Positions 36,998 to 49,541 of a DNA stretch of 64,000 nt are shown piece after piece (within the stretch, counting starts at the first letter, position 1; each line of letters opens with the position of its first letter). Origin of the DNA: Hymenopellis radicata. Its lineage: Eukaryota > Basidiomycota > Agaricomycetes > Agaricales > Physalacriaceae. The notes beneath the pieces are model-generated. The model saw nothing but the letters and a program-made list of their open reading frames with translations, made no database searches and had not been told where the DNA came from. Made by a program: the position numbers and the translations under genes. Where the stretch lies: positions 124,001 to 188,000 of the forward strand of contig JADNRX010000023.1 in the NCBI GenBank assembly GCA_015501595.1. The letters are read 5' to 3'.

Positions 36998-37249
36998 TTG
37001 TGAAGATTCGACCAGAGCTCGCCTTGCTTTTTAACAAGCTGAGCTCGTGTAAGACAGGTGGTAGCCCTGTTTACCTTGAAGGCCGTTATTGGTCTCCGCG
37101 AAAGCAAGTTTGGCCTCGTTGCAGGTGCCGTTGATCAGGGAAGACGGATATTTACACCCTTTAGCTTTAACATTCGAACTATATGTAAGAGTACAAGAAA
37201 ATCGTACAAGACCATGTATATACCAGTAAATCTCATTCTTCAAAATCAA

Positions 37250-38964
37250 TCAGGGGAGCGCGCTTAGGTGCGCTACCCCGTAATCTGTCCCACAGCAAGC
37301 GAGATTGATCTTCTCCCAATCCAACTTATTCACACCGTCGACCATGCCCACTGCAATGAGTCCAAAGAAAAGACTCATAGCGATCGCGTTTCCCCCCGCA
37401 CCGTAGACTGTTCTCCTCTCATTAAACGGGAACTCCACTCCGATTGCTCGAGTCCATGACCCTTCGCCAATCTGCATCGGCTCAGAATCCTGCCCTTTGC
37501 CCGCGACGCCACTCAGACCGCTTTCGCCCCCATCGCACCATAGGACCGTGCTATCCAGCTCCAGTGCACGCTGCTTAGCCTGTTCCCACATGACTTGTGC
37601 AACCGACCGATCCCAAGTTTTGGCCGGCGCAAGGATAAGCGCGGGCTTGGATTGCAGCTGCGCGAACGTGTTCGGCATGGCAAAGTCCAGACATATGGAT
37701 GTCGTGATTGGGATCGGTCTTTCCTCCTTCTTGCTGATCTGAAGCTCGTATGTGAACATTTCGGGAGGTTCACTGGAGTGGATCATGCCGTATGATTCTG
37801 CAACTGTGAATGGTAGGTCGGTCTAAAGCAGATCTTGAAGGGAGACCACTTACTTGGAACCAAATTTCGCTTGTAGTACTCGAGGTGGGGTTCCGGCGAC
37901 GATCTGGATAATAGCGCCAGCCCATTCCGATGTAGCAGTTTCTTTCCTGTAGGATCGGAAGAGTCACTCGATGTGTCCGTATACGAGACACCCATGATAG
38001 CCTTAGAGTTATTTTTCAGCAACTCTATGACATTGGAGAATGCAGCATTGCGAGCTGCTTCGCTCTCAAAAGTGACTGCACCCTCCGGCCACAATAGCAC
38101 ATCTGCGGTGTTCCAAAAGCGGCTGCTTTCGCGAAGGTAATCCTGAATATCAAGGCCACGATGTGCTGGGCGGGGAGGTAAGATGCACGCCACGCGTAAG
38201 GCTGTTGTATCAGGCGATTCAACGGGAAGGCGTGCATCGAGGAGAACGAAGGAGGGAATCATCATTACTAACAACATCACGGCCAGCTGTGAGACGGCAC
38301 CGATTCCACGATGAGACTGGGATTGCGCATTTTTGACGGAATCAGGCAGCAATGGCGTTTCCTCGTCTTCCTCAGCTTGGGTGGACCCCATCAGCCAGGC
38401 GCCAGCAACCTCAGAGAGCACCACAGCCCAAGCCGCAGTTACCCAATCACTCAAGGTCGGCCCCGTGAACGGTATCATCCATTCATATCCCATAGGATCA
38501 CTGACAGGCGCCCATGAGGAAAGACGTCCGATTGGACTGATCAAGGACACAAAGTACCACGCGTAAGCCCAGAGCGCTGGGAACAGGACAACCTGCGACC
38601 AGCCTGCGGCAATGCGGGATCTCGCCCAGGTGTGAAGTAGAAGAACTCCAACTGTAACGCCAGATGTCACCGTGGAGGCTAGAAAGAGGATCGCGAGGGA
38701 ACTGGTAGGGTTCGAGAGAGCGTGCCAGGCAGGTATAGCCCAGTCAACGGTTTTGGATAGGGCCAGAGAGAGCCCCAAGGCAAACGCGTGCCAGGTTGTG
38801 TGACGCCGATGTAGAAGAACAGGCCCGTAAACGAGTAATGAGGCGAGATGAAGTGTAACGGGAAGCAGGGTACCTGCAGAAATAGCTGCAAGGCCCGTCC
38901 CAAAAGCCACCGCGTTAGCGATGGTATGGGGCTGTTTGTGTACGATGATGTGGCGTACAGACAT
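37250..38964 (-). CDS. Polytopic membrane protein with C-terminal nitrilase domain (apolipoprotein N-acyltransferase-like)
   Basis: Resembles bacterial Lnt: an N-terminal multi-helix membrane region fused to a carbon-nitrogen hydrolase domain. The N-terminal half has at least six hydrophobic segments, including VAFGTGLAAISAGTLLPVTL, LAILFLASTVTSGVTVGVLL, VVLFPALWAYAWYFVSLI and a segment before DARLPVESPD. The hydrolase domain carries the expected catalytic triad: Glu in LLWPEGAVTF, Lys in YYKRNLVP, and Cys in TTSICLDFAMP. The single intron interrupts the Lys motif (NLVP/IAESYG). Length is about 555 residues. It ends GTDYGVAHLSALP. Fungal members exist but their substrate is not settled. Divergent from the amidase at 39.4 kb; the two hydrolases are not close relatives. 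Confidence 0.8.
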
Positions 38965-39398
38965 GCTGCCGATCGACCACAGAGGCTGTTGACCCTGAGA
39001 AAGTGTGATATAGAGTGCGTACTACGATGTATTCGGACGTGTTGGTCGGGGGAGCGCCTCTGCTAGGTCCGTGTCAGTGGCCGTCGCAGAAGAAGGACAG
39101 GGATCAGAAGCCAAACAGACCAAGTTTATATACGTTAATGGTGTGTACTAGTACCCTCTGAAATCAACTAAGACTGATTTACGCTCCGAGTTTTCTTAAA
39201 GCTACCTTGTTCTGACTCCGATTCACCATTAATGATAGAGCCTTCGACTGAAGAAACGCGCCCAGACGCGCCCAAAGCTTGTTCGGTGTTGGCGGGCCGC
39301 CCAACGCAGGCAGGCAAATTCCGGTTCCGGCAATGGATGCAACTACTGATCACACGAACACCCAATAATCCCACCAGCTTCTTTATCACTCTACCACC
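38965..39398. promoter_or_regulatory. 434-bp divergent promoter region
   Basis: Upstream of both the Lnt-like gene and the amidase. A plus-strand ORF through 39232 runs into the amidase in another frame and looks like a shadow. No specific motif is convincing. Confidence 0.4.
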
Positions 39399-41628
39399 AT
39401 GTCGCTCAACTGGAAACTTCTTGTCGCAGAAAAGCGCGCCAAACAGCTCGCGTCTATCCCGAAGGAATGGCTCCTCGCACCTGAAGAGCTCCCGCCAAAG
39501 GACGTTCTCGATGTCACTGCTTTCCCTGATACCTGCGGCCACCTATCTGTTAAGGAGATCGAAATCACAAACTCATCTGTTAAAGTACTACTTCAGAAAC
39601 TTGCCGCCGCTGAGTGGAGCGCTGTTGAAGTTACTACTGCGTTCTATAAACGGGCGATCATCGCTCATCAGCTTGTCAGTTGATTCAATCACCACTTTTG
39701 GTTTACAGGCTGATTGGAATGCCAAGGTCAATTGTTTGACTGAAATTTTCGTTGAGCGCGCTCTTGCGCGCGCCAAAGAGGTGGACGACTACCTTCGAGC
39801 GAATGGGAAGCCTATTGGACCTTTACACGGTTTACCAATCTCCTTGAAAGATCAGATTAATCTCCGCGGTATCGAAGCTACGATGGGCAAGTGGTTTTAC
39901 CCCTCTTCTGTTCTCCATGCTGAGCCTGTTTACCAGGCTACGTCTCGTGGATAAACATCATCGCTGAAAGGGACGCGGTTCTTGTGACCACTCTTGAATC
40001 ATTGGGAGCTGTTCCGTTTGTGAAGACGAATGTTCCGCAGACGCTGATGGTAAGCTCAAGCGTCCTAACGTGAAATTACTTCACTGACATTTCCTTAGTG
40101 GGGAGAAACGTTCAACAATGTATTTGGCAGAACGACCAATCCATACAACAGGAGTTTGACTCCCGGAGGTTCCTCAGGTGGGGAAGGGGCGCTTATCGGT
40201 AGGGTTTCTCTGTCGCTGGCGGTTGCCTATGAAATGCTGAACTCCTGTGTTCTCAGCTCTGAAAGGCAGTCCGATGGGTTTGTTTATTTACCAGTGCTGA
40301 CTTGCCGTTGCTAAACCGTCTTTATGCAGGCGTAGGCTCTGATATCGGAGGGTACGTGATGTCGTATTCGAATTAAATGCAGAAGGTTATCTACTTACCG
40401 CTTTCCTTCATAGATCAGTTAGAATACCCGCTGGTTTCTGCGGCCTATACGGATTACGACCTTCAACAGGTCGTGTGCCTTACACAGGAAGCGTCAACTC
40501 ACTGGAAGGACAAGACTCCATCGCATCCGTTTTAGGTCCTATGAGCAACAGTCTGAGTGCTATCCATACGTTCATGGAATCCGTTGTCCGAGCACAACCC
40601 TGGAAGATGGATCCTCTGATGGTTCCCAAACCTTGGAGCGACGAGGAATGTAAACTCATCAACCACGGAGGCGGCAAGAAACTGTGCTTTGGCATAATGT
40701 GGGACGACGGTGTCGTTGTACCCCACCCACCGATCATTCGTGGTTTGGAGATTGTAAAACAAGCTGTAGTTAAAGCTGGACATTCAGGTGGGTCCTTTTT
40801 GCATAATGACTCATATAACACTAACACTTCGCTCAGTTGTTGATTGGAAGCCTATCAAGCACCAAGACCTCGTCATGGCCGCCGTTTGTCCTCATTTCCA
40901 GACTCCAGTGGACGAAGACCTGACCTTTTTGCTTTAGAGAAAGATCTGGTACGCAGGCGACTTGGAAGATTTCCAAACGGTAACGAAGATCTCGGGAGAG
41001 CCCATCGTTTCAAGCATGCTACCCGGTACTCTCGATACAGAAGGTTTCAACCTCGGAGAACGCTACTTGGAAGAAGGAATCTCTACCTATGAAGTCTGGC
41101 AGGTTCAAAAAGAGCGCCAGCGGCTACGATACCAGTATCTCGAACACTGGGAAAAGACGGCCGAGATCACTGGTACTGGGAGACCCGTCGATGCGATCAT
41201 ATGTGCTGTGGCGCCATACACTGCGCCACGTCACGGTCACAACAAGTAAATTTCTTGTGCCGACGTCTACTATATATGTACTCACCTCAGACTTCCTCAG
41301 CATTACACAGTACACCACTGTCTGGAACGCTCTTGATTATACCACTCTCGTTGTCCCGATCACAACGGCGGACAAGGCCTTGGATGTCAAGAAACCACCC
41401 CACGAGTTCCTTAACGGAGCTGATGAGGCTAACTACAAATCTTGTGCGTGTTACCGCTGTATTTCTTGTTCTGGCACTGATCCGCACTGCATTAAAGACG
41501 AACCTGAAACGTTCCATGGCGCACCTATCGCTTTACAAATAGTCGGACGAACACTCGAGGAAGAAGCAGTTATTGGGATGGGGGAGGTAGTGGACACGGC
41601 GGTACATTCATACTTGAATAATAACTAA
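39399..41628 (+). CDS. Amidase (acetamidase-like amidase-signature enzyme)
   Basis: Amidase-signature serine hydrolase releasing ammonia from carboxamides; the closest well-known type is the fungal acetamidase amdS. The N-terminus MSLNWKLLVAEKRAKQLASI is typical. The Ser-cisSer-Lys triad is visible: Lys in GLPISLKDQ, the cis-Ser region in LTPGGSSGGEGALI and the nucleophile in GSDIGGSVRIPAGFCGLYG. Further landmarks are KTNVPQTLM, WGETFNNVFGRTTNPYN, VPYTGSVNSLEGQDS and GPMSNSLSAIHTFMES. Exons are short, for example the 22-nt piece carrying GVGSDIGG. The intron after HQL is best taken as 52 nt, joining directly to VNCLTEIFVERALARAKEV. The C-terminal region shows ETFHGAPIALQIVGRTLEEE. Length is about 560 residues. 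Confidence 0.88.
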
Positions 41629-41788
41629 GCGAAAGCGCGCATAAATGATACAGGTATACTAGTTCGATGTGTTGTACAAGTAGGGTGGCGATCCGATGCA
41701 GAATGAAGAAAAGCGAGACAGTGCGATGAAAATGCCAGTGATAACCAAATTCCGGGATGATATGCAATAAAATGTCGAAGGCGTCAAG

Positions 41789-43187
41789 CTATGGTGAGCC
41801 CGCCGACAGCCTCTCCTGCGCCTCAACTTCTCTCTCATCGCGATCGTCCCGCCTTGCCCGCATAAGGGGGCGTAATATGGGACTTGCTAGGCCCATGGAA
41901 GCCCTAAGAGTCGGACTTGAAGTGATGTTCATTTGTCGAGGGAAAGGACCGGCCATGGTAGGAGAAGATGCGGCAGAGCTGATCGCGGAGGATGGTATCG
42001 ACACAGGAATAGCGATAGGCAATCTACCACGCGGGGACCCCATGTTCGAATGGGAATCGCGCAGATGAGATATTGAAGGTGAGACAGCCCGCCGTTTAGT
42101 TGGGTATGGATCAAATCGATCATCCACTGAATGTTTGCAATCAGCGATCTGACGGGACGGAGGAGACAAGGGAGACATTACGTTTTCGTTTCGCCGAACG
42201 AACAGCGCTCGTCGGTGGTGGCGTGGAGCGCCACAAGCTCATCGACGACGAAACTGATCTTGGTGAACAAGGAGGCTATAAAGCACAAAACGTATCAGCG
42301 TTGTCAACGTGTTGCTGATTCTTGAACTTACTAAAATATCAACATCCATTTGGCTAGGGCTGCCTGCGAGTGACATGGGCATGTCCTCTCCGCTTGGGAC
42401 CCTCTTCGGATTGGCGATATTGATAGGTTGGGTGCCACCTGAAGACTCGAATAAGGCGTCATCTTCATCGTCGCTGGGCGTGTCTTCTCGGGAAAAGTAG
42501 TCCTCGTGTACAGCTTCCTCTGGATAACGACCGCGGTCGGAGACGGAGCGAGGAGTGTGAGGTTGATTGTTCTCTGAAGCCAGCAGGCGTTGGAACGCAG
42601 CTTCAGATTTTACCTCATTCTCTACTGGACGAGTCTCTTCCGCCAGTAGGTTAAGAATGCGAGGTTGTTTGACCTGCTCCTTGTTGTCAGACCGTGAAAA
42701 TTCAAGTGACTGCGTTACTTACGGGAAAGGAAAGGCGTCTTTTAGGGTACGGACGCGAGTCTTGGGCATCGCCCGCCGCCGACGTCGATCGCCGAGGGGG
42801 AGACCGGTAAGCTCTAGCCACCTTGGTTAGATCCTGGGGAGTGTCTTCCTCAGTACTCATAGCCGGAGTGGACGAGCCAGAACTGGATGACGACGCGCTC
42901 TCTACCATGAGAGATCCCGCGCTGCCTGAACGCTCAACGGATGTGGCGGACGATGAATGTACGAGTTTGGGTGAAGGTTGTAGAGTGAATGATGTTTGGA
43001 GAGGGCTTGCTAGCCGTGTTTCGGTGAGATAAGCCTTTGGAGCGAGAATGCTCGGTCGACGCAGTCTAGTGTAGACGAGGGAGGTGTCGTCCATTGTGTA
43101 GGACGACGTTGATGCCACACTGTAGGCGGGAAGTGCGAAGTCGGATGTAGACGCTGGCAACGGCGCTCTAGTGCTATCTTTTGGCAT
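41789..43187 (-). CDS. Unknown Ser/Pro-rich protein with a KRRAVSPS segment
   Basis: I do not recognise the family. The start ATG at 43187 gives MPKDSTRAPLPASTSDFALP, followed by Ser-rich sequence (SASSSSSGSSTPAMSTEEDT). An intron joins RRLSFP to EQVKQPRILNLLAEETRPVE. Then SREDTPSDDEDALFESSGGT and PQMDVDIL-type sequence follow, and another intron leads to STPPPTSAVRSAKRK, spliced near 42.13 kb (56 nt, branch GCTGAT) to DDRFDPYPTKRRAVSPSISH. The C-terminus has MGSPRGRLPIAIPVSIPSSA and SPILRPLMRARRDDRDERE. The basic KRK...TKRR cluster could be a nuclear localisation signal. Divergent from RRB1 across 184 bp. Confidence 0.68.
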
Positions 43188-43371
43188 TGTCGACAACGAC
43201 GAGCAGCAGGAGCATGTAACAGGCTATCAGGGAGACGACGATGGTGGTTGCGGTGAGAAAGACGTCTGTGCACGGTCCATGGGCATTCTCTTGGCTGTTT
43301 TAGGCAATAAACATGTCAGGTGACCTGATCATTGTTTTTTAGTTTTTCTATCAGCAGTGACCATCTTTTCA

Positions 43372-45050
43372 ATGGCTAAGCGTTCGGCAACTGAGGTCGT
43401 AACCCAGGAGAGCAATGGCCAACCCTTTTCGAAAGCGTCGGGAAGCGGCTTAAAGCGCGAACTTGCCATCAATGATGAGATGGGTGAATTCGAGGACGCA
43501 TGGGAGGACGAGATCGAGAGCGACGAGGATGTCGTCGACGGCGGTGAAAAGGATGACGATGAGAATGGTGGGTAAATTCGCTCATCTAAAGACCAAGATT
43601 GATGTCTCGTACAGCAATGGATGTAGACGATGATGTCCTTCCGGCAATTGAAGAATCAGAAGAGCAGCCCCCAGCTCCAGATGCATTCATCCCCGGAACT
43701 CATACTCTAGGAAAAGACGAAATCCTCGAGGCCGATGACTCTGTATACATCATGCGACACTCTCTAAAAGTGACTTGGCCTTGTCTCTCATTCGATATGT
43801 TACGCGACAATCTTGGCGACGAGAGGCTAAAGCTTCCTGCGACGGCATACCTGGTAACAGGTACTCAAGCAGATTCCCTAAAAAACAATGAACTCTTGGT
43901 CTACAAAATGAGTTCTCTACATAAAACTCAAAAAGATGGTGAGCTCTTTCCGATCGCATCTATTACCGTAAATTCACCGATTGCAGGTGATTCGGACTCG
44001 GACGATGAGGACGACGACGATGACCAAAATTTAGACGAGGATCCGGTTCTTGAGTACCGCTCGGTTCCCCATCCTGGTGGCGTTAATCGCATCCGAGCGC
44101 AACCGCAATCTTCATCATTACCTCCCGTGTCCCAGCCTTACCATGTCGCGACGTGGGCAGAGACAGGCAAGGTTCACATATGGGACGTACGTCCCCTAAT
44201 CGAATCTCTCGACGTACCGGGTTATTCCCTGGACAAAGAGAGAGCCCATTCCCCCTTATTCACCATAAACTCCCATGGCCGAGCGGAAGGCTTTGCTATG
44301 GACTGGGCGGCTTCAGGGCCCTCTTCTTTGCGACTTCTCACTGGAGACATCCACGCTAAAATCTACCTCACAACTTCGACACCCTCCGGCTTCAACGCCC
44401 TTTCCCAACCTTTCCTCAGCCACACATCCAGTGTCGAAGACATCCAATGGAGTCCCTCCGAGCCCACAGTCTTTGCGTCCTGCTCCGCAGATCGCACAAT
44501 ACAAGTTTGGGATGTTCGGGCAAAGGGCCGGAAGAGTATAGCTGGCATAGACGGTGCTCATGACAGCGACGTCAACGTGATTAGTTGGAACAGATCTAAC
44601 CAGTACTTGTTACTGAGTGGCGGAGATGAAGGGGGTCTTAAAACATGGGATCTTCGCAACGTCAAGAAACGAGGGTTCGTCCTTTGAAGTTCCCTCAGTC
44701 CATCTATTGACTGTTTAAATAGGTCCACGGGGCCTGACGATGCTCCCCTTGCATCGTTCAACTGGCACAATGGCCCCATAACGTCGGTCGAATGGCATCC
44801 AACAGAAGACTCGATATTTGCAGCGTCTGGTGAAGATGACCAGGTAACATTATGGGATCTCGGTGTCGAGCAAGACGAGGACGAGATGGGCATGAATACA
44901 ACCGCAGAGAAAGACGTGCCTCCCCAACTCCTGTTCGTCCACCAAGGTCAACAGCACGTCAAGGAAGTACATTGGCATCCTCAGATGCCCGGGACAGTAC
45001 TGAGCACGGCGTATGATGGCTTTAATATTTTCAAGACCATCTCTGTCTAG
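43372..45050 (+). CDS. RRB1: Glutamate-rich WD-repeat ribosome-assembly protein (RRB1/GRWD1)
   Basis: Nuclear WD40 protein; yeast Rrb1 is the dedicated chaperone of ribosomal protein L3 (uL3). The start [16 protein letters not shown] at 43372. An acidic N-terminus ([18 protein letters not shown]) is followed by [39 protein letters not shown], the acidic insert [26 protein letters not shown], and WD repeats ([59 protein letters not shown]). It ends [17 protein letters not shown]. Three exons: introns after DDENG and after KKRG. The alignment of [20 protein letters not shown] with GRWD1 makes the call firm. No frame break. Confidence 0.94.
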
Positions 45051-45212
45051 GTCCTGTCGTAGAACACGAATCCTCGATCATGATTAAACTCTTGAACAGT
45101 CTGCAGATAATTGCGACCAACAGACTGCTAGCAGTTGAGTCAATACTCTTCCAGAACAAGACGAAGTAGAAATACAAGGGATAGGATACAGCGACTCTCA
45201 GGCCTATCTAAA

Positions 45213-48106
45213 TCATCGAGAAGCTAATTTGACACCAACTTCTTCAACAAGGTCGAGGACCTGGCTCGTTTCATCATCAAACTCAATAGCCTCGAGTGCT
45301 GCGCGTTTTTCTACCGTCGCTTTGTGCTTCAATGCAGCTTCGTCGCGTGGCCCATTGAGATGCACATTGTGGTAACAGAGGGCGAGCAGGTACTCCACAT
45401 CCGCCGCCGCCCGGTACATTTCTAACAGTTCAAAGTCTTCGTGAGCCCGGTGAAGATACGGAATGGCGTGTCGTAGAGCTTCCGCTGAAGAAGAGTGAGC
45501 AGTGAGGCATCTAAACAACGTTGAATACGCACGGGATTTGTTACACGACGCTATTATACCACGCGCTAGAACAAAGCATGCAAGAGCTCGTTGTTCCAAA
45601 TCGTCCCCATTTATAATCTGTAAGCGGTTAGCTGAAGTCCTTGTGGTGGAACAGAATGCACCTGAGGTAGGATGTCGTCGATGATTTTCCGAGATCGATT
45701 GGTAAGTCCGAACTCGATACCCATGTCCGCAAGTAGAATAGCACTTGTCCGATATAGATTCAATCGTAGCAGGAATTCGGAATACCACAAGGCGGTCAAG
45801 AGCGGTTGTAGACTGCTCGTAGGCTGATCACAGTCCTACATTTATCGGTGTTGATAGGCACTGAAGAATACAATTCTCAGATACGTACCTTCATTCGTAT
45901 GACTTCGTATAGAGCCTCATCGATTTTAGAAAGATCGGGACTCTTCCCATAGAGAGTATAGTGACGAGGTTTGAAATCACCCGTAGGTTTTCGAGCCTTG
46001 AGAGTGTCGAATAAACGGTCTTGACCGCTAACCGTGCACCGTGAACATCTCGAATGGGAATCTCAGATGTCACATACCGTCTAGCTGCTCTAAGAGCAAG
46101 AATGTGCCATATTTCTTCCGCCCAGATGTGATAATCGGTAAGTGTCAGTCTGCGCCAGACGTTCGGTTCAAGGAGAGCGGCTAGTGCTTCGCTATATAGA
46201 CCCTGCCGAGCTTGCTTCATTGTCATGTTTAGTACGGAGCCGTTGTGTTAACGACCAATTCCACAAACCTTGTACGCCTTATTCAAGATGGACGTCAACC
46301 GATTGTTATCCGAACTGCCCTGTTCAGTAAATGCAATGACGATACTCTCCTCGATGTCCGCAAGCCGATCACAACCTGCAAACCGAATGAGCGCCCGAGA
46401 AATACCAAGCTAAAGCCACGGACCTGCTGCGTGCCAAACAACTGCTTGAACAGCATGTTGAGCCCATTGAACAGGTTCGTTGTCCGGGTCCGGATGTGTT
46501 TCAGTCCAACGATCATATAAACCCATCGCTTCTATGATCTTCACGAAAGACGCGCTTAGAGGTTGTTCCTGCGGATGAAGATTCCAGAGATATGGAACTG
46601 AGTGGAATGACAGGACATACGTTCTCAATCTCCAAGAGCTTCTTAACGTCGAACAGAATCTCAAGAGGATGGATGTGAGGCTGGATCTCATTCAGAGGTG
46701 GTCGTCTCTCAGGGTCAGGCAGACGATTGAGCATACTATCTCGATGTAAGACACAGATTGAGTTGGGGCGAACATGATCTTACGTCGTGCAGTGCTGTAG
46801 AACAACCTTGTCCCCGGCGATCCGTGACACTTGAACGGCTTCAAGAAGAATCTGGCGATTGATGAGAAAATGATAAGGTCAAAACTGTTTATTCACTTTT
46901 CTTGCCGCGTCATATTCGTTTCGAAGGTAATGCATCCTAACAAGATTCAATAGTGCATTCTGGCGTAGCCCTCTGTATTTCATGAGCTGACGTGCCTCTA
47001 CCTATAAGAAATAACCTCACGAATCATTGCCAGCATGAAAGCGCTGTTCGAAATATTTGCGGGCATGTTCCGTCGCGAGGATCTCCTCTCCAGTCGCGTG
47101 TGCTCGTTGCCATCTAGAAAGGTAAGGTGAACCGGAGTAAGTAAGAAGAATCGCGACATACACATCATATGAATCTGGCTTGGCCCAAGACGCGTTATCA
47201 CCCTCGGTTCTAAACAAGACGCGATTCGCTGGCTTGATCAGAAAGAAGGTACGACTATATGCGTCTAGGGTGCTCACATAGGCTTAAAGGGTCATCCACG
47301 ATTTTTTTGTAGTCCTGTTGTAAACGTTCACCCATACACCACGCGTTGTAGTCCCGGGAGAGTTGCGAGATACCAGCCCACGAAAGCTTTGCGTAGCTAA
47401 GAAAACATCGACGAAGAAAATAACCGAAGATTGAGCGCCGATTCTGTCGCTCGCGTTAGTGGCGATTGGACTGGCGACAAGGGACGTATTACGATCGTCG
47501 ACGGCTCCTACGCGCATGTTAGAGCGTGCCGTATAAGTGGAGATGAATACCGGATACATCATCTGGCTTATCCAGGAATAGAGGAGGAAGGGCTATCGAC
47601 GAGATGAAGTGGCATAGTTGACCATTACGAAAAGAGCCTCACAACTGTGAATGTAGCCTCCGAGCTTCTCTGGAGAGTACAGTTCCATATGCTGCAAGGA
47701 AGTGAGATTCGGACCGTCAGCAAGTCACAGGCGAGTCACCTTTGTTTTGAAGGCATGGATGAGTTTTTCTCCTTCTGGCGACTTTGGGCCTGATGTCATC
47801 TCTTTCATGAGCTGCTTCCATGGCTTAGGCTCGGCTACCTGTACTTAATTCGTATTGAGACGCGAAGAAATCGAAAGAGAGGGTACCCACCTCGGAGATC
47901 TCATTCAGCAGTAGACGGAGCATGTGCAGCATGAATGACGGCGTATGGATCTTCGAGTTAGGATAAATCAGGGTTATTATCGTGCAGAGTACAATATGAT
48001 GCGGTTTGAGAATATGTGGGGTGTTTGGTGGTTTCCGGACGGCATCTTTGTCGAGCTTGTCCATGATGGACGCGTTCAAGAGGGTGTAGTCACGTAGATG
48101 TGACAT
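45213..48106 (-). CDS. APC5: Anaphase-promoting complex subunit 5 (APC5)
   Basis: TPR scaffold subunit of the APC/C ubiquitin ligase, which drives mitotic exit. The start MSHLRDYTLLNASIMDKL at 48106. The N-terminal domain has LKPHHIVLCTIITLI and SFMLHMLRLLLNEISEV, then MELYSPEKLGGYIHSCEALF. A characteristic stretch follows, RRSIFGYFLRRCFLSYAKLS and then SQLSRDYNAWCMGERLQQDY. Helical repeats run to the end (IVIAFTEQGSDNNRLTSIL; EALRHAIPYLHRAHEDFELL; EMYRAAADVEYLLALCYHNV), ending DLVEEVGVKLASR. About 15 exons; I did not confirm every junction, and the region around 47.55-47.65 kb is unclear. Other helical-repeat proteins are possible, but the FGYF...SYAKLS block fits APC5. Confidence 0.75.
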
Positions 48107-48249
48107 CACACGTCGTAGAATGTTTCTGTGAATTTCTCTGTTCGTCTTGTATCCACAACAAATTCTTTGGAATCGAAATGCAGCAATTATCGTATTGCGA
48201 TAGAAGTAGTCAGACCGGGACCCGCCACTCCGACCTCAAAGCTACACTC

Positions 48250-49541
48250 TCACGACTTCGCCGCAACCAACTGCTCGCACAAGTTCCAAAAGTCCTCAGC
48301 CAACCCCTTATCTTCTGCGTAAGCCTCCTTCACAGCTATCCTTGCAATAGGTCCTAGGTAAGCAGCCCTATGGTATCTGTGAGCTCTAACTTCAATCTTC
48401 ATGGCGACTAAACGTACTTCAAATCCTTCTCTTCTATTTCGGGGGACGTAGCGGCGTACAGTGGAGTCAGAGCCCCTTGCGTAGGTGTATAAAATACAAG
48501 TCGCGCAAGGCCCAGGAAATGTTTGATTAGGGGCCATGATTGAACCATCCCTAGCATATTACGTGCAGTGAACGCCACTGGAAAGGCCACGAAAGGCACC
48601 TACCTCGAGAAATACCGGTATCAACAAACCCGGGATGCACTGACAGACAATATATCCCCGTTCCCTCCAGTCGTTTCTGAAGTTCATTTGTAAAGAGCAT
48701 GTTCTAAAATGCAATTAACGAGATGTAGGAGATGAATCGGGAGATATAAACGCTCACCGAGAGTTTTGCGTTTCCATATCTATTCCAAGTCGACCAGCAC
48801 TGCTGGTTCAGATCGTCGAGTGTTTTATAGTTTGGCTTTTGGGCTAGTTGAGAGCCTATGCTCGTCATATTGACGATGCGAACGTGAGAGTCGGTTTCGA
48901 GGCCGTTTCCTTTAAAATAGATAGAAGAGGAATAGTCAATGCAAAGTGGCCTATGCGAAGACGAGTGTCAGTGAGCACGACTTGACATCCTAGGAAGGGA
49001 GTGAACCTGTTCCATTGCACGCTTGAATTTCGATACCATCTGGACCGATTTCGTAGGGTGTGGCCATCTATCACGTTGGAATAAGCACTTCATTATCACT
49101 GTCTGCATACTCACAATGCCAGCATTATTGATAAGTATGTCAAGACGCGTTTCGTGTTGAAGAAACTCTTGAGCGGCTTTCGTTGCGGACTGCATCCGAA
49201 GAAGGTCAAAGTTGATGTACTTGATGACAGCCTCGGGAGTCTCCTCTTCACAGACTCGATGGCTTCCAAAGCTAGGGATTCATTCCGCGAAAGTATGCTA
49301 CATGGGTAGCGTCTATAGCAAGTACTCCATGAAGCAGAGATAACGTACTAAATCTTGGCGCCATGACGAGCGAGTTCCCGAACAATAGCAAGGCCTATAC
49401 CAGTGTTTCCTCCGTGATAATGGCGATGCGACCTAGCAGAGTATTGATCTTGAGCTACAAGAACTTTAATAGGCGGCACGAACCAGTTAAGTCAGGGATA
49501 TTGGAGGCATCCCAACTCTTTCCAAAGAGACCAAATAACAT
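48250..49541 (-). CDS. Short-chain dehydrogenase/reductase, with three one-base frame breaks
   Basis: NAD(P)-dependent SDR of the retinol-dehydrogenase-like fungal group; substrate unknown. The start MLFGLFGKSWDASNIPDLTG at 49541. The cofactor motif is GGNTGIGLAIVRELARHGAK, then NESLALEAIESV, EAVIKYINFDLLRM, LDILINNAGI, YEIGPDGIEIQACN, HFALTIPLL, SHVRIVNMTSIGSQLA (catalytic Ser), WNRYGNAKLS (YxxxK) and YCLSVHPGFVDTGISR. The C-terminus is LAEDFWNLCEQLVAAKS. As printed the frame breaks at 49414, 49245 and 48893-48894; in each case one additional base, identical to its neighbour, restores the family sequence. Every catalytic residue is kept, so I read this as a working gene with sequence errors, not a pseudogene. 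Confidence 0.78.
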
